Below are positions 8,839-18,137 of a DNA stretch of 64,000 bases, piece after piece (position 1 is the first letter of the stretch; each line of letters starts with the position of its first letter). A program made the position numbers and the translations under genes. The notes below the pieces were generated by a model. The model was not told the origin of the DNA. It did no database searches and saw only the letters and a program-made list of their open reading frames with translations. Source of the DNA: Acinetobacter sp. NIPH 2699 (GTDB taxonomy: Bacteria > Pseudomonadota > Gammaproteobacteria > Pseudomonadales > Moraxellaceae). The stretch is taken from positions 62,001 through 126,000 of the forward strand of contig NZ_JAKZGL010000005.1 in the NCBI RefSeq assembly GCF_022549355.1, given 5' to 3'.

Positions 8839-8891
8839 AGCGAGTAGTAAATTCGATTTCAAGATTGGATTTTACCTACTCGCTATTTTTT
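8839..8891 (+). terminator. terminator in spacer copy 1
   Basis: AGCGAGTAG / CTACTCGCT, extended by TAAA/TTTA, followed by ATTTTTTATT. The preceding gene and anything in the spacer would end here. Confidence 0.8.
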
Positions 8892-8969
8892 ATTCATAAA
8901 ATGCCAACAGACCTTACTGAAATGATCAATGCATCAGACGAATGAACTACTAATTTAAAAGAAATAGGC

Positions 8970-8975
8970 TACAAT
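8970..8975 (+). promoter_or_regulatory. conserved -10 element TACAAT of paralogue 2
   Basis: TACAAT 130 bases before the ATG at 9105, in the same context as the site at 10951 and similar to that at 7008. Confidence 0.45.
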
Positions 8976-8992
8976 CAAGAGAGTTTTATTCA

Positions 8993-9008
8993 TTTTTTGT
9001 ACAAAAAA
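8993..9008. promoter_or_regulatory. 16-base palindrome in the leader of paralogue 2
   Basis: TTTTTTGTACAAAAAA is self-complementary and lies about 18 bases after the proposed -10 box. It recurs at 10975-10990; the first paralogue has a degraded form near 7029-7045. It could be an operator or an RNA hairpin. Confidence 0.4.
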
Positions 9009-9104
9009 TACAGATAAATATTACGTTGTGATTGGTATTTGTAAGTATGGAAACTTGGAATAAAAATAATCATGTATGGATGTTTTAAACACGGAGGTCG
9101 GGGC

Positions 9105-10514
9105 ATGCGACAGTTTAGGTTTCTTCATTTAGCAATGTTTGCTGTAAGCAGCTTATGCTTGAATTCTGCCTATGCCGTTTCTAACACGCTACAAAGTTTA
9201 AGCGATAGCGAGATGTCAGCAACAACGGGTCAGGCATTGATGAGCTTATCATTTATTTCACCCACTGATCTAGCCAATAAAGAAGCGCGGCGTGATGGTG
9301 GTGATGCAAGTGTGGGTTTCTATAAGCTGGGATTAGAAGCCAACATGGAGCTCAACGTTAATATTAAAAAGCTTCAATTGGGATGTGGTGGTGTAAATGG
9401 AGCTGGTGGTTGTGATATTGATATTGATTATCTGAGTTTAAGTGGTTTGGGTAACTCTGAGACCTCCAATACCGATAGTGCGGCTGATCGAGCGGCTCGT
9501 GCGGGTTCATCTGCGGTCTTGACCAATCCATTTATCGAATTTGCGATTAGAAACCCAGATAAAGCATCAACGCGTGAAATTGTTGGGATTAATTTAAGCT
9601 CTGAGAAAGCAATTGGATTGATTACTTTTGGTTTAGAAAATGGCCCTGCCAAAAGTGGTATTAATTCCCTAAGTGGTTATATGGAGATTGCTGCAACAAC
9701 GGGTCTTGCCAATGTGAATGGTTTCGGTACAAGTCTTGTGAGTGGTGAGGCTACTAAAGATAACTTAAGGCAATCAGATGGTTATAATCCTATTTCGGGA
9801 AAAGTCTGTTCGGGGCTTGGTTCTTGTACTCCTAGTAATTTTACAAATATTAATTTTAATACCGAAGCCTATACCCTAAACCTTCGTGATAAAGCCACAG
9901 GTAGTAATATTTTAAAAGGTGATTTATACCTACCAAGACAACCGATTACAGGGAAGCGTATTAATAGCGCTGAGTTAAAAGCAGAAGCAACGGTTCGAAA
10001 TATTGATCTGAGTGGAAATATTATTGCCAGAGCGGCAGGAATATTAAATTTGGACCGACAGGTATCTGGCACACTCCAAAATTTAATAGTTGATGTGGCA
10101 ATTAGTGAGGATTTAGGTTTTTTCCATAAAGCGAACTTAAATGGTACTGCTGCTTCCTTGTCTTTACAGTCCCAAGATATCCAATGGACCAATAATAATT
10201 CGATTTCTCAAAATGGTTGGTGGTTGGAGTTCTCAGATCCAATTGATATTGGGTTTATTGAACCTGCTCTCGCTGTAGATATTCCCAAAGCCACACTTAA
10301 TGAGGCATTTGCCCAAGTATCTCATTATTTGACTAACGTTCAACCGATTAACTGTGGTTCAGCTGGTGTCTTAAGTTGTCTTTTTGGTGACACGATTCCC
10401 ACAGGTACAGTCAACTTAATTGATGCAACACGTCCACAAATGGCATTGGTTGATTTAGAGTTAGCAACCCAAAAGTTTACACCTAACTGTTATGGTACTT
10501 TAAAATTTTGCTAA
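9105..10514 (+). CDS. GQ-motif secreted protein, tandem paralogue 2
   Basis: 469 aa, starting at the ATG at 9105 behind GGAGGT. The signal peptide and first roughly 215 residues are nearly identical to paralogue 1. The stretch from about 216 to 330 differs in sequence and length (a GLGSCTPSNF segment not found in copy 1), and the last 130 residues are again almost identical, ending NCYGTLKFC. The duplicated spacer upstream shows that gene and regulatory region were copied together. Secretion to the surface or medium is inferred from the signal peptide; the function is unknown. Confidence 0.85.
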   Translation: MRQFRFLHLAMFAVSSLCLNSAYAVSNTLQSLSDSEMSATTGQALMSLSFISPTDLANKEARRDGGDASVGFYKLGLEANMELNVNIKKLQLGCGGVNGAGGCDIDIDYLSLSGLGNSETSNTDSAADRAARAGSSAVLTNPFIEFAIRNPDKASTREIVGINLSSEKAIGLITFGLENGPAKSGINSLSGYMEIAATTGLANVNGFGTSLVSGEATKDNLRQSDGYNPISGKVCSGLGSCTPSNFTNINFNTEAYTLNLRDKATGSNILKGDLYLPRQPITGKRINSAELKAEATVRNIDLSGNIIARAAGILNLDRQVSGTLQNLIVDVAISEDLGFFHKANLNGTAASLSLQSQDIQWTNNNSISQNGWWLEFSDPIDIGFIEPALAVDIPKATLNEAFAQVSHYLTNVQPINCGSAGVLSCLFGDTIPTGTVNLIDATRPQMALVDLELATQKFTPNCYGTLKFC

Positions 10515-10566
10515 TTTTTTTAAATTCCAATAAGCCTCTGCTTTATTTTTATTAAGTGGAGGTTTT

Positions 10567-10647
10567 ATGCTGATTAACTTAAATATTTTCATTAACATAT
10601 TGCCTTTAGGTCAGCTGCTACACTTTATATTGAATTTGAATTGCTAG
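10567..10647 (+). CDS. possible 26-aa hydrophobic peptide in the spacer, copy 2
   Basis: Same frame, length, GTGGAGG ribosome binding site and C-terminal LNC as at 8583, but six residues differ (for example S to P, D to G, R to L, Y to H). It may be a leftover frame inside a repeat rather than a gene. Confidence 0.25.
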   Translation: MLINLNIFINILPLGQLLHFILNLNC

Positions 10648-10819
10648 AGTCTTGACTTATCTCTTTTATGGGCGACCTGTTCTAACTCTATAAAAAATGG
10701 CTTCAATAAAAACTCTAAGATTTTGTTTGAGATACCTATCAAAATTACGGATGGGGAGCATTGCTCCGCATGGTCTTTAACATAGATCAGTGTTGATCAT
10801 TTAATATTGGTTTGCACAT

Positions 10820-10872
10820 AGCGAGTAGTAAATTCGATTTCAAGATTGAATTTTACCTACTCGCTATTTTTT
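10820..10872 (+). terminator. terminator in spacer copy 2
   Basis: AGCGAGTAG (10820-10828) / CTACTCGCT (10857-10865), then ATTTTTTATT; equivalent to 8839-8891. Confidence 0.8.
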
Positions 10873-10950
10873 ATTCATAAAATGCCAACAGACCTTACTG
10901 AAATTATCAATACATCAGACGAATGAACTACTAATTTAAAAGAAATAAGC

Positions 10951-10956
10951 TACAAT
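10951..10956 (+). promoter_or_regulatory. conserved -10 element TACAAT of paralogue 3
   Basis: TACAAT 130 bases before the ATG at 11086; the third occurrence of the shared promoter context. Confidence 0.45.
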
Positions 10957-10974
10957 CAAGAGGGTTTTTATTCA

Positions 10975-10990
10975 TTTTTTGTACAAAAAA
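10975..10990. promoter_or_regulatory. 16-base palindrome in the leader of paralogue 3
   Basis: Exact second copy of the TTTTTTGTACAAAAAA palindrome at 8993. Confidence 0.4.
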
Positions 10991-11085
10991 TACAGATAAA
11001 TATTAACGTTGTGATTGATATCTGTAAATATGGAAGTTTGGAATAAAAATAATCATGTATGGATGTTTTAAACACGGAGGTCGGC

Positions 11086-12498
11086 ATGCGACAGTTTAGG
11101 TTTCTTCATTTAGCAATGTTTGCTGTAAGCAGCTTATGCTTGAATTCTGCCTATGCCGTTTCTAACACGCTACAAAGTCTAAGCGATAGCGAGATGTCAG
11201 CAACAACGGGTCAGGCATTGATGAGCTTATCGTTTATTTCACCAACTGATCTAGCCAATAAAGAAGCACAACGTGTTGGTGGTGATACAAGTGTAGGCTT
11301 CTATAAGCTGGGTTTAGAAGCCAATATGGAGCTCAATGTTAATATTAAAAAGCTTCAATTGGGATGTGGTGGTGTAAATGGAGTTGGTGGTTGTGATATT
11401 GATATTGATTATCTGAGTTTAAGTGGTTTGGGTAACTCTGAGACCTCCAATACCGATAGTGCGGCTGATCGAGCAGCTCGTGCAGGCTCATCTGCAGTCT
11501 TGACCAATCCATTTATCGAATTTGCGATTAGAAACCCAGATAAAGCATCAACGCGTGAAATTGTTGGGATTAATTTAAGTTCTGAGAAAGCAATTGGATT
11601 GATTACTTTTGGTTTAGAAAATGGCCCTGCCAAAAGTGGTATTAATTCCCTAAGTGGTTATATGGAGATTGCTGCAACAACGGGTCTTGCCAATGTGAAT
11701 GGTTTTGGTACAAGTCTTGTGGGGGGGGAGGCCGCTAAAAACACCTTAAAGCAATCAGATGGTTATAATCCAATTTCGGGTGAGGTGTGTTGTACATTGT
11801 TTGGTACGGGTAATATTCCATTTGATACAACAGCTTATAATTTAAATCTTCGTGATCAAGCGAGTGGAAGTAATATTTTAAAAGGTGATTTATATCTTCC
11901 AAGACAAGAAATTACAGGGAAGCGTATTAATAGTGCAGCTTTATCGGCAACAGCAACAGTTCGAGATATTGCATTGACAGGGACGATTGATGCGACTGCT
12001 AGAGCACTCGGTTTCATTAATATACCTTTGACAGGTAAAAATGTAACGGGTTTGATTCAGAATCTGATGGTTGATGTAGCGATCAGTGAGGATCTGGGTT
12101 ATTTTCATAAAGCGAACCTAAATGGTACAGCGGCTTCCTTATCTTTGCAGTCTAAAGATATCCAATGGACCAATAATAACTCTATTTCTCAAAATGGCTG
12201 GTGGTTAGAGTTTTCAGATCCAATTGATATCGGGTTTATTGAACCTACTCTCGCTGTAGATATTCCGACAGCGACTCTTAATGAAGCATTTAATCAGGTT
12301 AGTAATTTTCTGAAAAGTAATGAGGGGCGAATTTTTTGTGGGAACAACCTTGCAAGTAATTGTCTTTTTGGTGATGATATTCCAGTTGGTACAGTCAACT
12401 TAATCAATGCAACACGTCCACAAATGGCATTAGTTGATTTAGAGTTAGCAACCCAAAAGTTTACACCTAACTGTTATGGCACTTTAAAATTTTGCTAG
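11086..12498 (+). CDS. GQ-motif secreted protein, tandem paralogue 3
   Basis: 470 aa, starting at the ATG at 11086 behind GGAGGT. The signal peptide and N-terminal 215 residues match the other two copies, but the central part is its own: GEVCCTLFGTGNIPFD, then an extra ATARALGFINIPLTGKN segment around residues 300-320, and a divergent stretch near 410-430 before the shared tail ending NCYGTLKFC. Of the three it is the most divergent in the middle. It is the last copy and is followed by a different, strong terminator rather than the duplicated spacer. Confidence 0.85.
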   Translation: MRQFRFLHLAMFAVSSLCLNSAYAVSNTLQSLSDSEMSATTGQALMSLSFISPTDLANKEAQRVGGDTSVGFYKLGLEANMELNVNIKKLQLGCGGVNGVGGCDIDIDYLSLSGLGNSETSNTDSAADRAARAGSSAVLTNPFIEFAIRNPDKASTREIVGINLSSEKAIGLITFGLENGPAKSGINSLSGYMEIAATTGLANVNGFGTSLVGGEAAKNTLKQSDGYNPISGEVCCTLFGTGNIPFDTTAYNLNLRDQASGSNILKGDLYLPRQEITGKRINSAALSATATVRDIALTGTIDATARALGFINIPLTGKNVTGLIQNLMVDVAISEDLGYFHKANLNGTAASLSLQSKDIQWTNNNSISQNGWWLEFSDPIDIGFIEPTLAVDIPTATLNEAFNQVSNFLKSNEGRIFCGNNLASNCLFGDDIPVGTVNLINATRPQMALVDLELATQKFTPNCYGTLKFC

Positions 12499-12511
12499 AT
12501 TCAGTTGTAAG

Positions 12512-12545
12512 AAAGAAAAAGCAGCTTTGACTGCTTTTTCTTTTA
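12512..12545 (+). terminator. terminator ending the tandem paralogue array
   Basis: Perfect 13-bp stem AAAGAAAAAGCAG / CTGCTTTTTCTTT with a 6-base loop, followed by T-rich sequence. Confidence 0.9.
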
Positions 12546-12570
12546 TTCGCTCATCGGAAAAATGTAACAT

Positions 12571-12612
12571 TTGACCAGTTTATTTTGCATTTGTGTAATT
12601 ATTCGGCATAAT
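12571..12612 (+). promoter_or_regulatory. candidate promoter region of the 12755-19124 operon
   Basis: Two overlapping sigma-70-like pairs: TTGACC-17-TGTAAT (12571-12599) and TTGCAT-16-CATAAT (12585-12612). They lie about 150 bases before the ATG at 12755, downstream of the array terminator. Confidence 0.45.
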
Positions 12613-12754
12613 AAATCCTGAGATTAGATCGGTATGATTCGTCTATTCTATATTTTGAGTGATGCTAGGAAGCAGGTTTTTGAACAAATCACTCATAGGG
12701 ATGAAAGAAAAAATATAACGTAGGTGCGGAGCATCGTGTAACAGGAAGGTCAAG

Positions 12755-14833
12755 ATGGCTATACTCCATATGGATTCATTTCAAAAGACTGTTTTAGCGA
12801 GTTTAATTGGATTGTGTGTCAGCCAATCAGCTTTTGCATTACAGGAAATCTCTGATGAGGGGTTAAGTCAAGCCATCGGTGAGGGGATAGCATTGCTCCC
12901 TGAAAATACGTATATGATCTTCCAGGGGGAAAAAGCAACAACCACGCAAGCAGATTTACTTAATAGACAACTAGACACAGGTTATATCAACTACCTTCCA
13001 ATCGGACCTTTGTCACTTACAGCAGCAGATACAAATAATAATGGCAGTATTGATTCAGGCGATCGTGCTGTTGGTAAGGCTGACTTGTTTTTATACGGAT
13101 TAGCGGTTACAGCTTCCAATTCAAATCGTGCAAATAACCATAATGAGCGTGTCGGTTTAAATGATGATGGAAATGCAATTAATGCAATTCGGAGTTGGGG
13201 TACTGCAAGTAATCCATGGATTTTAAAAGTTCAGACTGAACCTAATGTCCCTACATTTACACCAGATGGTGGTACTCCAAATACAGATACAGGCGAAATA
13301 ACTTACCTTGCTTTGGAAGCCCCTCTTTATGAGGTGGGTACACTGGATATCGCTGGGAGTGATGCTTATAACTTAAAGTTGGGGTTATGGGCGGATGCGT
13401 TTGTACGAAATCCAAATAAAGTGGATGGTGCAGCAGATCAATTCCATTATGGAAATAATGTTGGTTTAATTGGTACAAGTGTTGATGCAAGTCGTGCTAA
13501 TCGCCTGCGGTTACAGGGAGTATGGAATGGATTTAGTTTAAATGGTAGTCATTTAAAAATATTTCAGACTCTAGATGGTGCAGGAACGACAGGTGGACTC
13601 AGCCCATTTTATAACAATACACTGGGTCTGTCTGGTGTATTCCGTTTTAATAGCGGTGATGGTGCTGATTTAAAAGCTGGCATGACCATGAATACACCAA
13701 CCTCAACAAGAACCGATACGTTGCCTGGGCTTGTAGGCAGTGAGACGTGTACAGCCTGTGGTTCAGGATCAAATATTTGGACACCTCGATATAGCCCAGC
13801 CCAAACTAGTAATCCGGGTGGGACTGGTGTAGTACAGTATCGTATTCGTAGCCAGACAACGAAAATAACGGCAACAGGTCAATGGACGGCACCAACAGGT
13901 CTAAATGATCGTGTACTTCGCTTAAGTACAAGAGAAACATCTGATACGAATAATTTAACAACACCAGCCATTCATGGTGGAAATGCGCCAAATTTTGACA
14001 ATAATGAAGGGATTTTTATTTATAACTTAAATACCAATCTAGTGCTGGGTAATTTATACCAACCTGTGATTTTAGGTTCGGATGGTAAAAACTTTAGCTT
14101 GGAAGTTGCACGTATTCCTAACAAAGAAAGTATTTATAAAGAAATATATACAGATTACACAGGCTTAGATCCAAGTTATAAAGGATCAACCTGTAATATA
14201 TATCAATGCGGTAATAATGTAACTTTAGGTGGAAAAACCTATCAAGGTTCAAATGCAACGCACAGTAGTATTAGTATAGGCACTGTATATAGTGATGATG
14301 GCGGCAAAACGCTTCAGGCATTTAAAGGGAATAGTACACAGGATGCAGTTGGGGTTTCTTTTGGTTCTTTAAGCAGTGGGGCTGTATCAAAAGACCATTA
14401 TTTCTATCAATTACAGAATCAACAACGTACAAGTGTGAGCTGTACAGGTCTTTTCTGTAGTGGTTATCGTTGGCAATATCGTACCAGTGGTGGTTCAACT
14501 ACTGGAAGTAATGGAGATTATGGTCTACGGTTTGATTCGACCAGTGGTGTGAATTGGGTCAATATTGATAATACTGCGCTTTATAATCCTACAATTAATA
14601 ACACTGGTTATACTCGTCAAGATAACGGAAATGCAAATTTAAAATTCGTTGTACCGAGTACAGGTGCATTACCTGGTGCGCGTTATGAAGATGGGCGATG
14701 GTATACGACGACACCAAACGCAGATATCAACACATATAGACTAAATACTTCTTCACCAACCAATAATATGGGATCAGCTGTGATTGATGGTGTATTGATT
14801 CAACATCTTAAAATCACCACCACTGGACTATAA
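12755..14833 (+). CDS. GQ-motif secreted protein, 692 aa, operon gene 1
   Basis: An AGGAAGG ribosome binding site supports the ATG. A signal peptide (1-28, ending QSAFA) precedes LQEISDEGLSQAIGEGIAL, a variant of the shared motif with GE in place of GQ. Residues 92-103 read DTNNNGSIDSGD, matching a calcium-binding EF-hand/dockerin-type loop. The rest is G/N/T/S-rich with Cys pairs (CTACGSG, CNIYQCG, CTGLFCSG), as in extracellular beta-rich proteins. It starts an operon with three more proteins of this class. Fil-type pilus proteins of similar length are annotated in other Acinetobacter (memory, unverified). The function is unknown. Confidence 0.85.
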   Translation: MAILHMDSFQKTVLASLIGLCVSQSAFALQEISDEGLSQAIGEGIALLPENTYMIFQGEKATTTQADLLNRQLDTGYINYLPIGPLSLTAADTNNNGSIDSGDRAVGKADLFLYGLAVTASNSNRANNHNERVGLNDDGNAINAIRSWGTASNPWILKVQTEPNVPTFTPDGGTPNTDTGEITYLALEAPLYEVGTLDIAGSDAYNLKLGLWADAFVRNPNKVDGAADQFHYGNNVGLIGTSVDASRANRLRLQGVWNGFSLNGSHLKIFQTLDGAGTTGGLSPFYNNTLGLSGVFRFNSGDGADLKAGMTMNTPTSTRTDTLPGLVGSETCTACGSGSNIWTPRYSPAQTSNPGGTGVVQYRIRSQTTKITATGQWTAPTGLNDRVLRLSTRETSDTNNLTTPAIHGGNAPNFDNNEGIFIYNLNTNLVLGNLYQPVILGSDGKNFSLEVARIPNKESIYKEIYTDYTGLDPSYKGSTCNIYQCGNNVTLGGKTYQGSNATHSSISIGTVYSDDGGKTLQAFKGNSTQDAVGVSFGSLSSGAVSKDHYFYQLQNQQRTSVSCTGLFCSGYRWQYRTSGGSTTGSNGDYGLRFDSTSGVNWVNIDNTALYNPTINNTGYTRQDNGNANLKFVVPSTGALPGARYEDGRWYTTTPNADINTYRLNTSSPTNNMGSAVIDGVLIQHLKITTTGL

Positions 14834-14847
14834 AAGGAGTATAAGAA

Positions 14848-15555
14848 ATGAAAAAATTAATTACTTTACTCCTACTATGTGGTGCTAGTGTTGCACATTC
14901 AGGGTTACAAGCATTAGATAATCATGAATTACAGGCAGTTGAAGGGCAGGCGGGTGCAGATTTATCTCTTCAACTTTCGTTAAATCATAGATTGGAAAAT
15001 GGTAAATATGTTTTTGATGAAAGTGCTTGTATTAATCTTGCGTATTGTCGTTTAGCTATTTCTGTGAATAGGCGATTTGTAGATGCAAATAATAATCCTA
15101 TTAGTAACCCGACCATTGATAATCCTGCACATAGATTATGGCTAGTCTTTAAAGGTATACAGGGAACGATTGATATCCAAAAACTTGGCTTGGATGGTGT
15201 GGATCTCGTATATAGCGATACGATTAAACCTGCAATTCAATTAAGTTATGAGGCGACGTCACCGATCCTCATCCGTAACTTTGGCTTTAATGCTTTGTCT
15301 ATCGAACAGGATGACTTTACCAGTTATATTGATGACGCGACGGGAAAAGTCGTAGAGGGTACAGACCCTAATGCCGCACCTACCAGTGGCTATGGTTATT
15401 TAAAAAACTCAACTTATAGTTCAGCCAATGCACCAAACTCAGTTTATGATCATGGTAAAGAAACCGGCTTTATGGGATTACGCATGAACGGTAACTTAGC
15501 TTTGCAAGGAACGGTTAAAGTCTTTGGTTGTGACGGTAGCCATCCACGTTGCTAA
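14848..15555 (+). CDS. GQ-motif secreted protein, 235 aa, operon gene 2
   Basis: The start has a clear AAGGAG ribosome binding site, 14 bases after the previous stop. Signal peptide 1-18 (ending AHS) is followed directly by LQALDNHELQAVEGQAGAD, the shared motif. The body is a mixed beta-type sequence with Cys pairs at CINLAYC and near the end (VFGCDGSHPRC), suggesting disulfides outside the cytoplasm. The smallest protein of the group; it may be a minor component of whatever the others build. Confidence 0.82.
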   Translation: MKKLITLLLLCGASVAHSGLQALDNHELQAVEGQAGADLSLQLSLNHRLENGKYVFDESACINLAYCRLAISVNRRFVDANNNPISNPTIDNPAHRLWLVFKGIQGTIDIQKLGLDGVDLVYSDTIKPAIQLSYEATSPILIRNFGFNALSIEQDDFTSYIDDATGKVVEGTDPNAAPTSGYGYLKNSTYSSANAPNSVYDHGKETGFMGLRMNGNLALQGTVKVFGCDGSHPRC

Positions 15556-15584
15556 TTGAGTGTAGATTTCAAAGGATTGAAGTG

Positions 15585-18047
15585 ATGAAAAAAAATAATC
15601 AAAATCACAACGTAGCATATTTTGCGCTGAATACACTTGCAGCAAGCCTATTGATGATAAGTCATTCGGTTTATGCCATGCAAAGTCTAGACGATAGTGC
15701 ATTGCGACAAGTCAACGGTCAAGATGGTATTTCAATCAATACGAGTTTTGATGAAGTTAATGTCAAACAGTTGTATTGGGAGGATGATGCTGGACGAGGA
15801 AGTGCAAGTGCAACCAATAATAATTTGAGAGCAGTTGCTGAGGATTTTAAAATCACTCAAAGTAATTCCAGTTCACTGACACCAGGCACCAGTTATAAGA
15901 TTAATGGTGGCAGTCATGCTGATGGTAAAGTTGGTTTAGACTTAAGTATTGCAACCAATCCATCCTTAATTACGATTGATAAATTTAAAATTTGTGATAC
16001 AGAAGCTAGTCAGACTTGTAGTGATCCAATTGGGAATATGGCAATACAAACCAGTTCAGTGATTAATATTGATTTTAATACACGGGATGGTTTGTTCAGT
16101 AAAACAGGACAATCTACTCTTAAACTAGGCATTAATAATGCCAATATTTATTTGGGACAAACTGACATAAATAACGAATTAAATCAGTTAATCTTAAAAA
16201 ACTTTAACTTTAACTTCTTTGGTAAAGGCGTCATGTTTGTTGATGCCGTTGAAGGATTTAAATTACAAACCAATGCTGATGGCGTTGCTAAAGCTGGGAT
16301 GACAACCACATCAAGTCCAACTCATGGCTATGTTGATTTTATCCGCGCACCAGATGCAGCTGGAAGTAGTCTTATTGCGGGTAGTTATACCGACCTCACT
16401 AATGCAGGTTTAAATCTTGAGTTCATGCTCAATAAAGATGTAAGTAAAACAGATCCATATGCCATTAATCAATTGACAAAAAGTCCGCAAGGCGCAGATG
16501 GGTTGATTCGTGTGGGTGCAAGTGGTCGTATGGTCAATGGTTATTTACAGCTACGTGGGATCAGTAGTGAGGGGAAAAACAACCCAGTATATGGTACTAA
16601 TTATGGTCATCCAGATGGTACCAACATTCTAGGTCAGGCGAAAAGTGGCAGTAATGTCATTGGGAATACTGGTATTGGGTTCAGAATGGGGGCGGACTTT
16701 ACTATCGATAATGATTCAATGTTAGGTAGTGATGGAAAAGCAACAACTCTGGAAATAGGTGGTGCTGGACTAAATACCTATGGTTTTGAGTTTGGTAATT
16801 TAACAGGCTTGCAACAAGGAACTCGTGGTTCTTTTAATAGTGGTGATGTTTATATTAACCTTGCTGATACCAAGTCAGTTTATTTACCAGCAAACTATGC
16901 TTTTCAAACCAGTCGGTTTGGAGATAACAGTACACTGACGACAGATATAGACTACATTCAAAATATTCATACTGGAACAGCAAGCACAAACCCATATAGT
17001 TTGCTTGTTGCTGTTCGTGGTGCTGAGTTCCAAGCATTGTCAAAACGTGGGCGTTTTACCAACAGTGCAAGAACTGATGATACTTTTGGTCAAAGTGTCC
17101 CGAATATTGCTGAACATAATAATAATCAATGGGGGCTTGCTTTGCCGTTTTATGGTTTAAATGCAAATATGGCAATGTTTGGTACTACTGTTGATGCGAG
17201 TAAAGTCTATTATTATCGGGTGGGTGATACTCAAGGAACTGCCGTAGGCTCAGGGCAGACCCCTCGCTTAGGTTTTTCTCTTGCGATGAATACTTATGGT
17301 ATAGATCGGGATGTAGGAAATAATAATACTAAGTTGGGCAACAAAACGACCTCTATTTTAGTGATTGATGGCGCAACTGATTATTACATGGGGCTGCGTA
17401 ACATTGATATGCTTATGAAAGGGACAGGTAGTATTGGTGTTGAACAAGGCAGTATGAATGTTAGTTTAGAAGATATGCTGATCGTGATGGCGGCAGAGGT
17501 CGCGGCTGGTTATCTGCCGGGAGCAACTTATAAAAGTTGTGTGACCAGCCCAATTTCAGCATGTAGCAATGGAAGTTCTGCTCCTAATAATAGTTTTGCA
17601 AATGAGAATGATGTTCTATTTGGCTTGAAATTACGGTTAGGTGGTAATATGAATCTATCGCTTATCCCAAATAGTGAATATAAGGCAGATGGAACGGGCA
17701 ATCGTCTCAATGTTGTGGGGGATTTCCAGTTAACAGGCGATAAAAACACAATACAAATTAGTGACCCAATCGATAAGTCAACCATTGGTTTAGACAATAT
17801 CACTGGGAAATTGGCTTTTGATAATGCAATTGTGATTGAACCTAAAGGTGGTCAAAATGGTGCAGAAGGTGTGGTTAGTTTTAATACAGCTCTTACCTTT
17901 AACCCACAACATGCAACTGAGGGTGTATTGAGAATTCGTGATATTAATTTGTATCCACCTGAAACAGGACAGGGTGCACGTTTAGGGGAAATGGCAATTA
18001 CAGGTGGTCGTTTGAATAGCCAATTTAGTATCATGCCACGTAACTAA
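15585..18047 (+). CDS. GQ-motif secreted protein, 820 aa, operon gene 3
   Basis: Start at the ATG at 15585, behind AAAGGA; the frame also extends back to a TTG inside the preceding gene. Signal peptide 1-31 ends HSVYA, then MQSLDDSALRQVNGQDGISI, the most canonical form of the motif. The long mature chain repeats short beta-type blocks such as GVGFRMGADFTI, LRLGGNMNLSL and GDFQLTGDK, with few Cys, and ends NSQFSIMPRN. It could form a large beta-solenoid or beta-sandwich on the cell surface; that is inference from composition. Confidence 0.85.
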   Translation: MKKNNQNHNVAYFALNTLAASLLMISHSVYAMQSLDDSALRQVNGQDGISINTSFDEVNVKQLYWEDDAGRGSASATNNNLRAVAEDFKITQSNSSSLTPGTSYKINGGSHADGKVGLDLSIATNPSLITIDKFKICDTEASQTCSDPIGNMAIQTSSVINIDFNTRDGLFSKTGQSTLKLGINNANIYLGQTDINNELNQLILKNFNFNFFGKGVMFVDAVEGFKLQTNADGVAKAGMTTTSSPTHGYVDFIRAPDAAGSSLIAGSYTDLTNAGLNLEFMLNKDVSKTDPYAINQLTKSPQGADGLIRVGASGRMVNGYLQLRGISSEGKNNPVYGTNYGHPDGTNILGQAKSGSNVIGNTGIGFRMGADFTIDNDSMLGSDGKATTLEIGGAGLNTYGFEFGNLTGLQQGTRGSFNSGDVYINLADTKSVYLPANYAFQTSRFGDNSTLTTDIDYIQNIHTGTASTNPYSLLVAVRGAEFQALSKRGRFTNSARTDDTFGQSVPNIAEHNNNQWGLALPFYGLNANMAMFGTTVDASKVYYYRVGDTQGTAVGSGQTPRLGFSLAMNTYGIDRDVGNNNTKLGNKTTSILVIDGATDYYMGLRNIDMLMKGTGSIGVEQGSMNVSLEDMLIVMAAEVAAGYLPGATYKSCVTSPISACSNGSSAPNNSFANENDVLFGLKLRLGGNMNLSLIPNSEYKADGTGNRLNVVGDFQLTGDKNTIQISDPIDKSTIGLDNITGKLAFDNAIVIEPKGGQNGAEGVVSFNTALTFNPQHATEGVLRIRDINLYPPETGQGARLGEMAITGGRLNSQFSIMPRN

Positions 18048-18137
18048 CTTAACCCATCTGAAAAATGATTGAGAGATGAAAAAAGTGTGTTATCTTGGTG
18101 TGTATATATTTTAAACACTTGTCTACGGATTAGGGCA

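Larger units (their letters stand above)
8532..9104 (+). repeat. duplicated spacer, copy 1 (second copy at 10515-11085)
   Basis: This 573-base spacer between paralogues 1 and 2 is repeated almost base for base between paralogues 2 and 3. It contains a hairpin just after the stop, a 26-codon ORF with a strong ribosome binding site, a GGAGC/GCTCC hairpin, a terminator (8839-8891), a -10 box, a 16-base palindrome and the ribosome binding site of the next gene. With the gene it forms a tandem unit of about 1,983 bp. Confidence 0.85.
10515..11085 (+). repeat. duplicated spacer, copy 2
   Basis: Nearly identical to 8532-9104, with scattered substitutions and small indels. It supplies paralogue 3 with its own promoter, leader and ribosome binding site. 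Confidence 0.85.
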
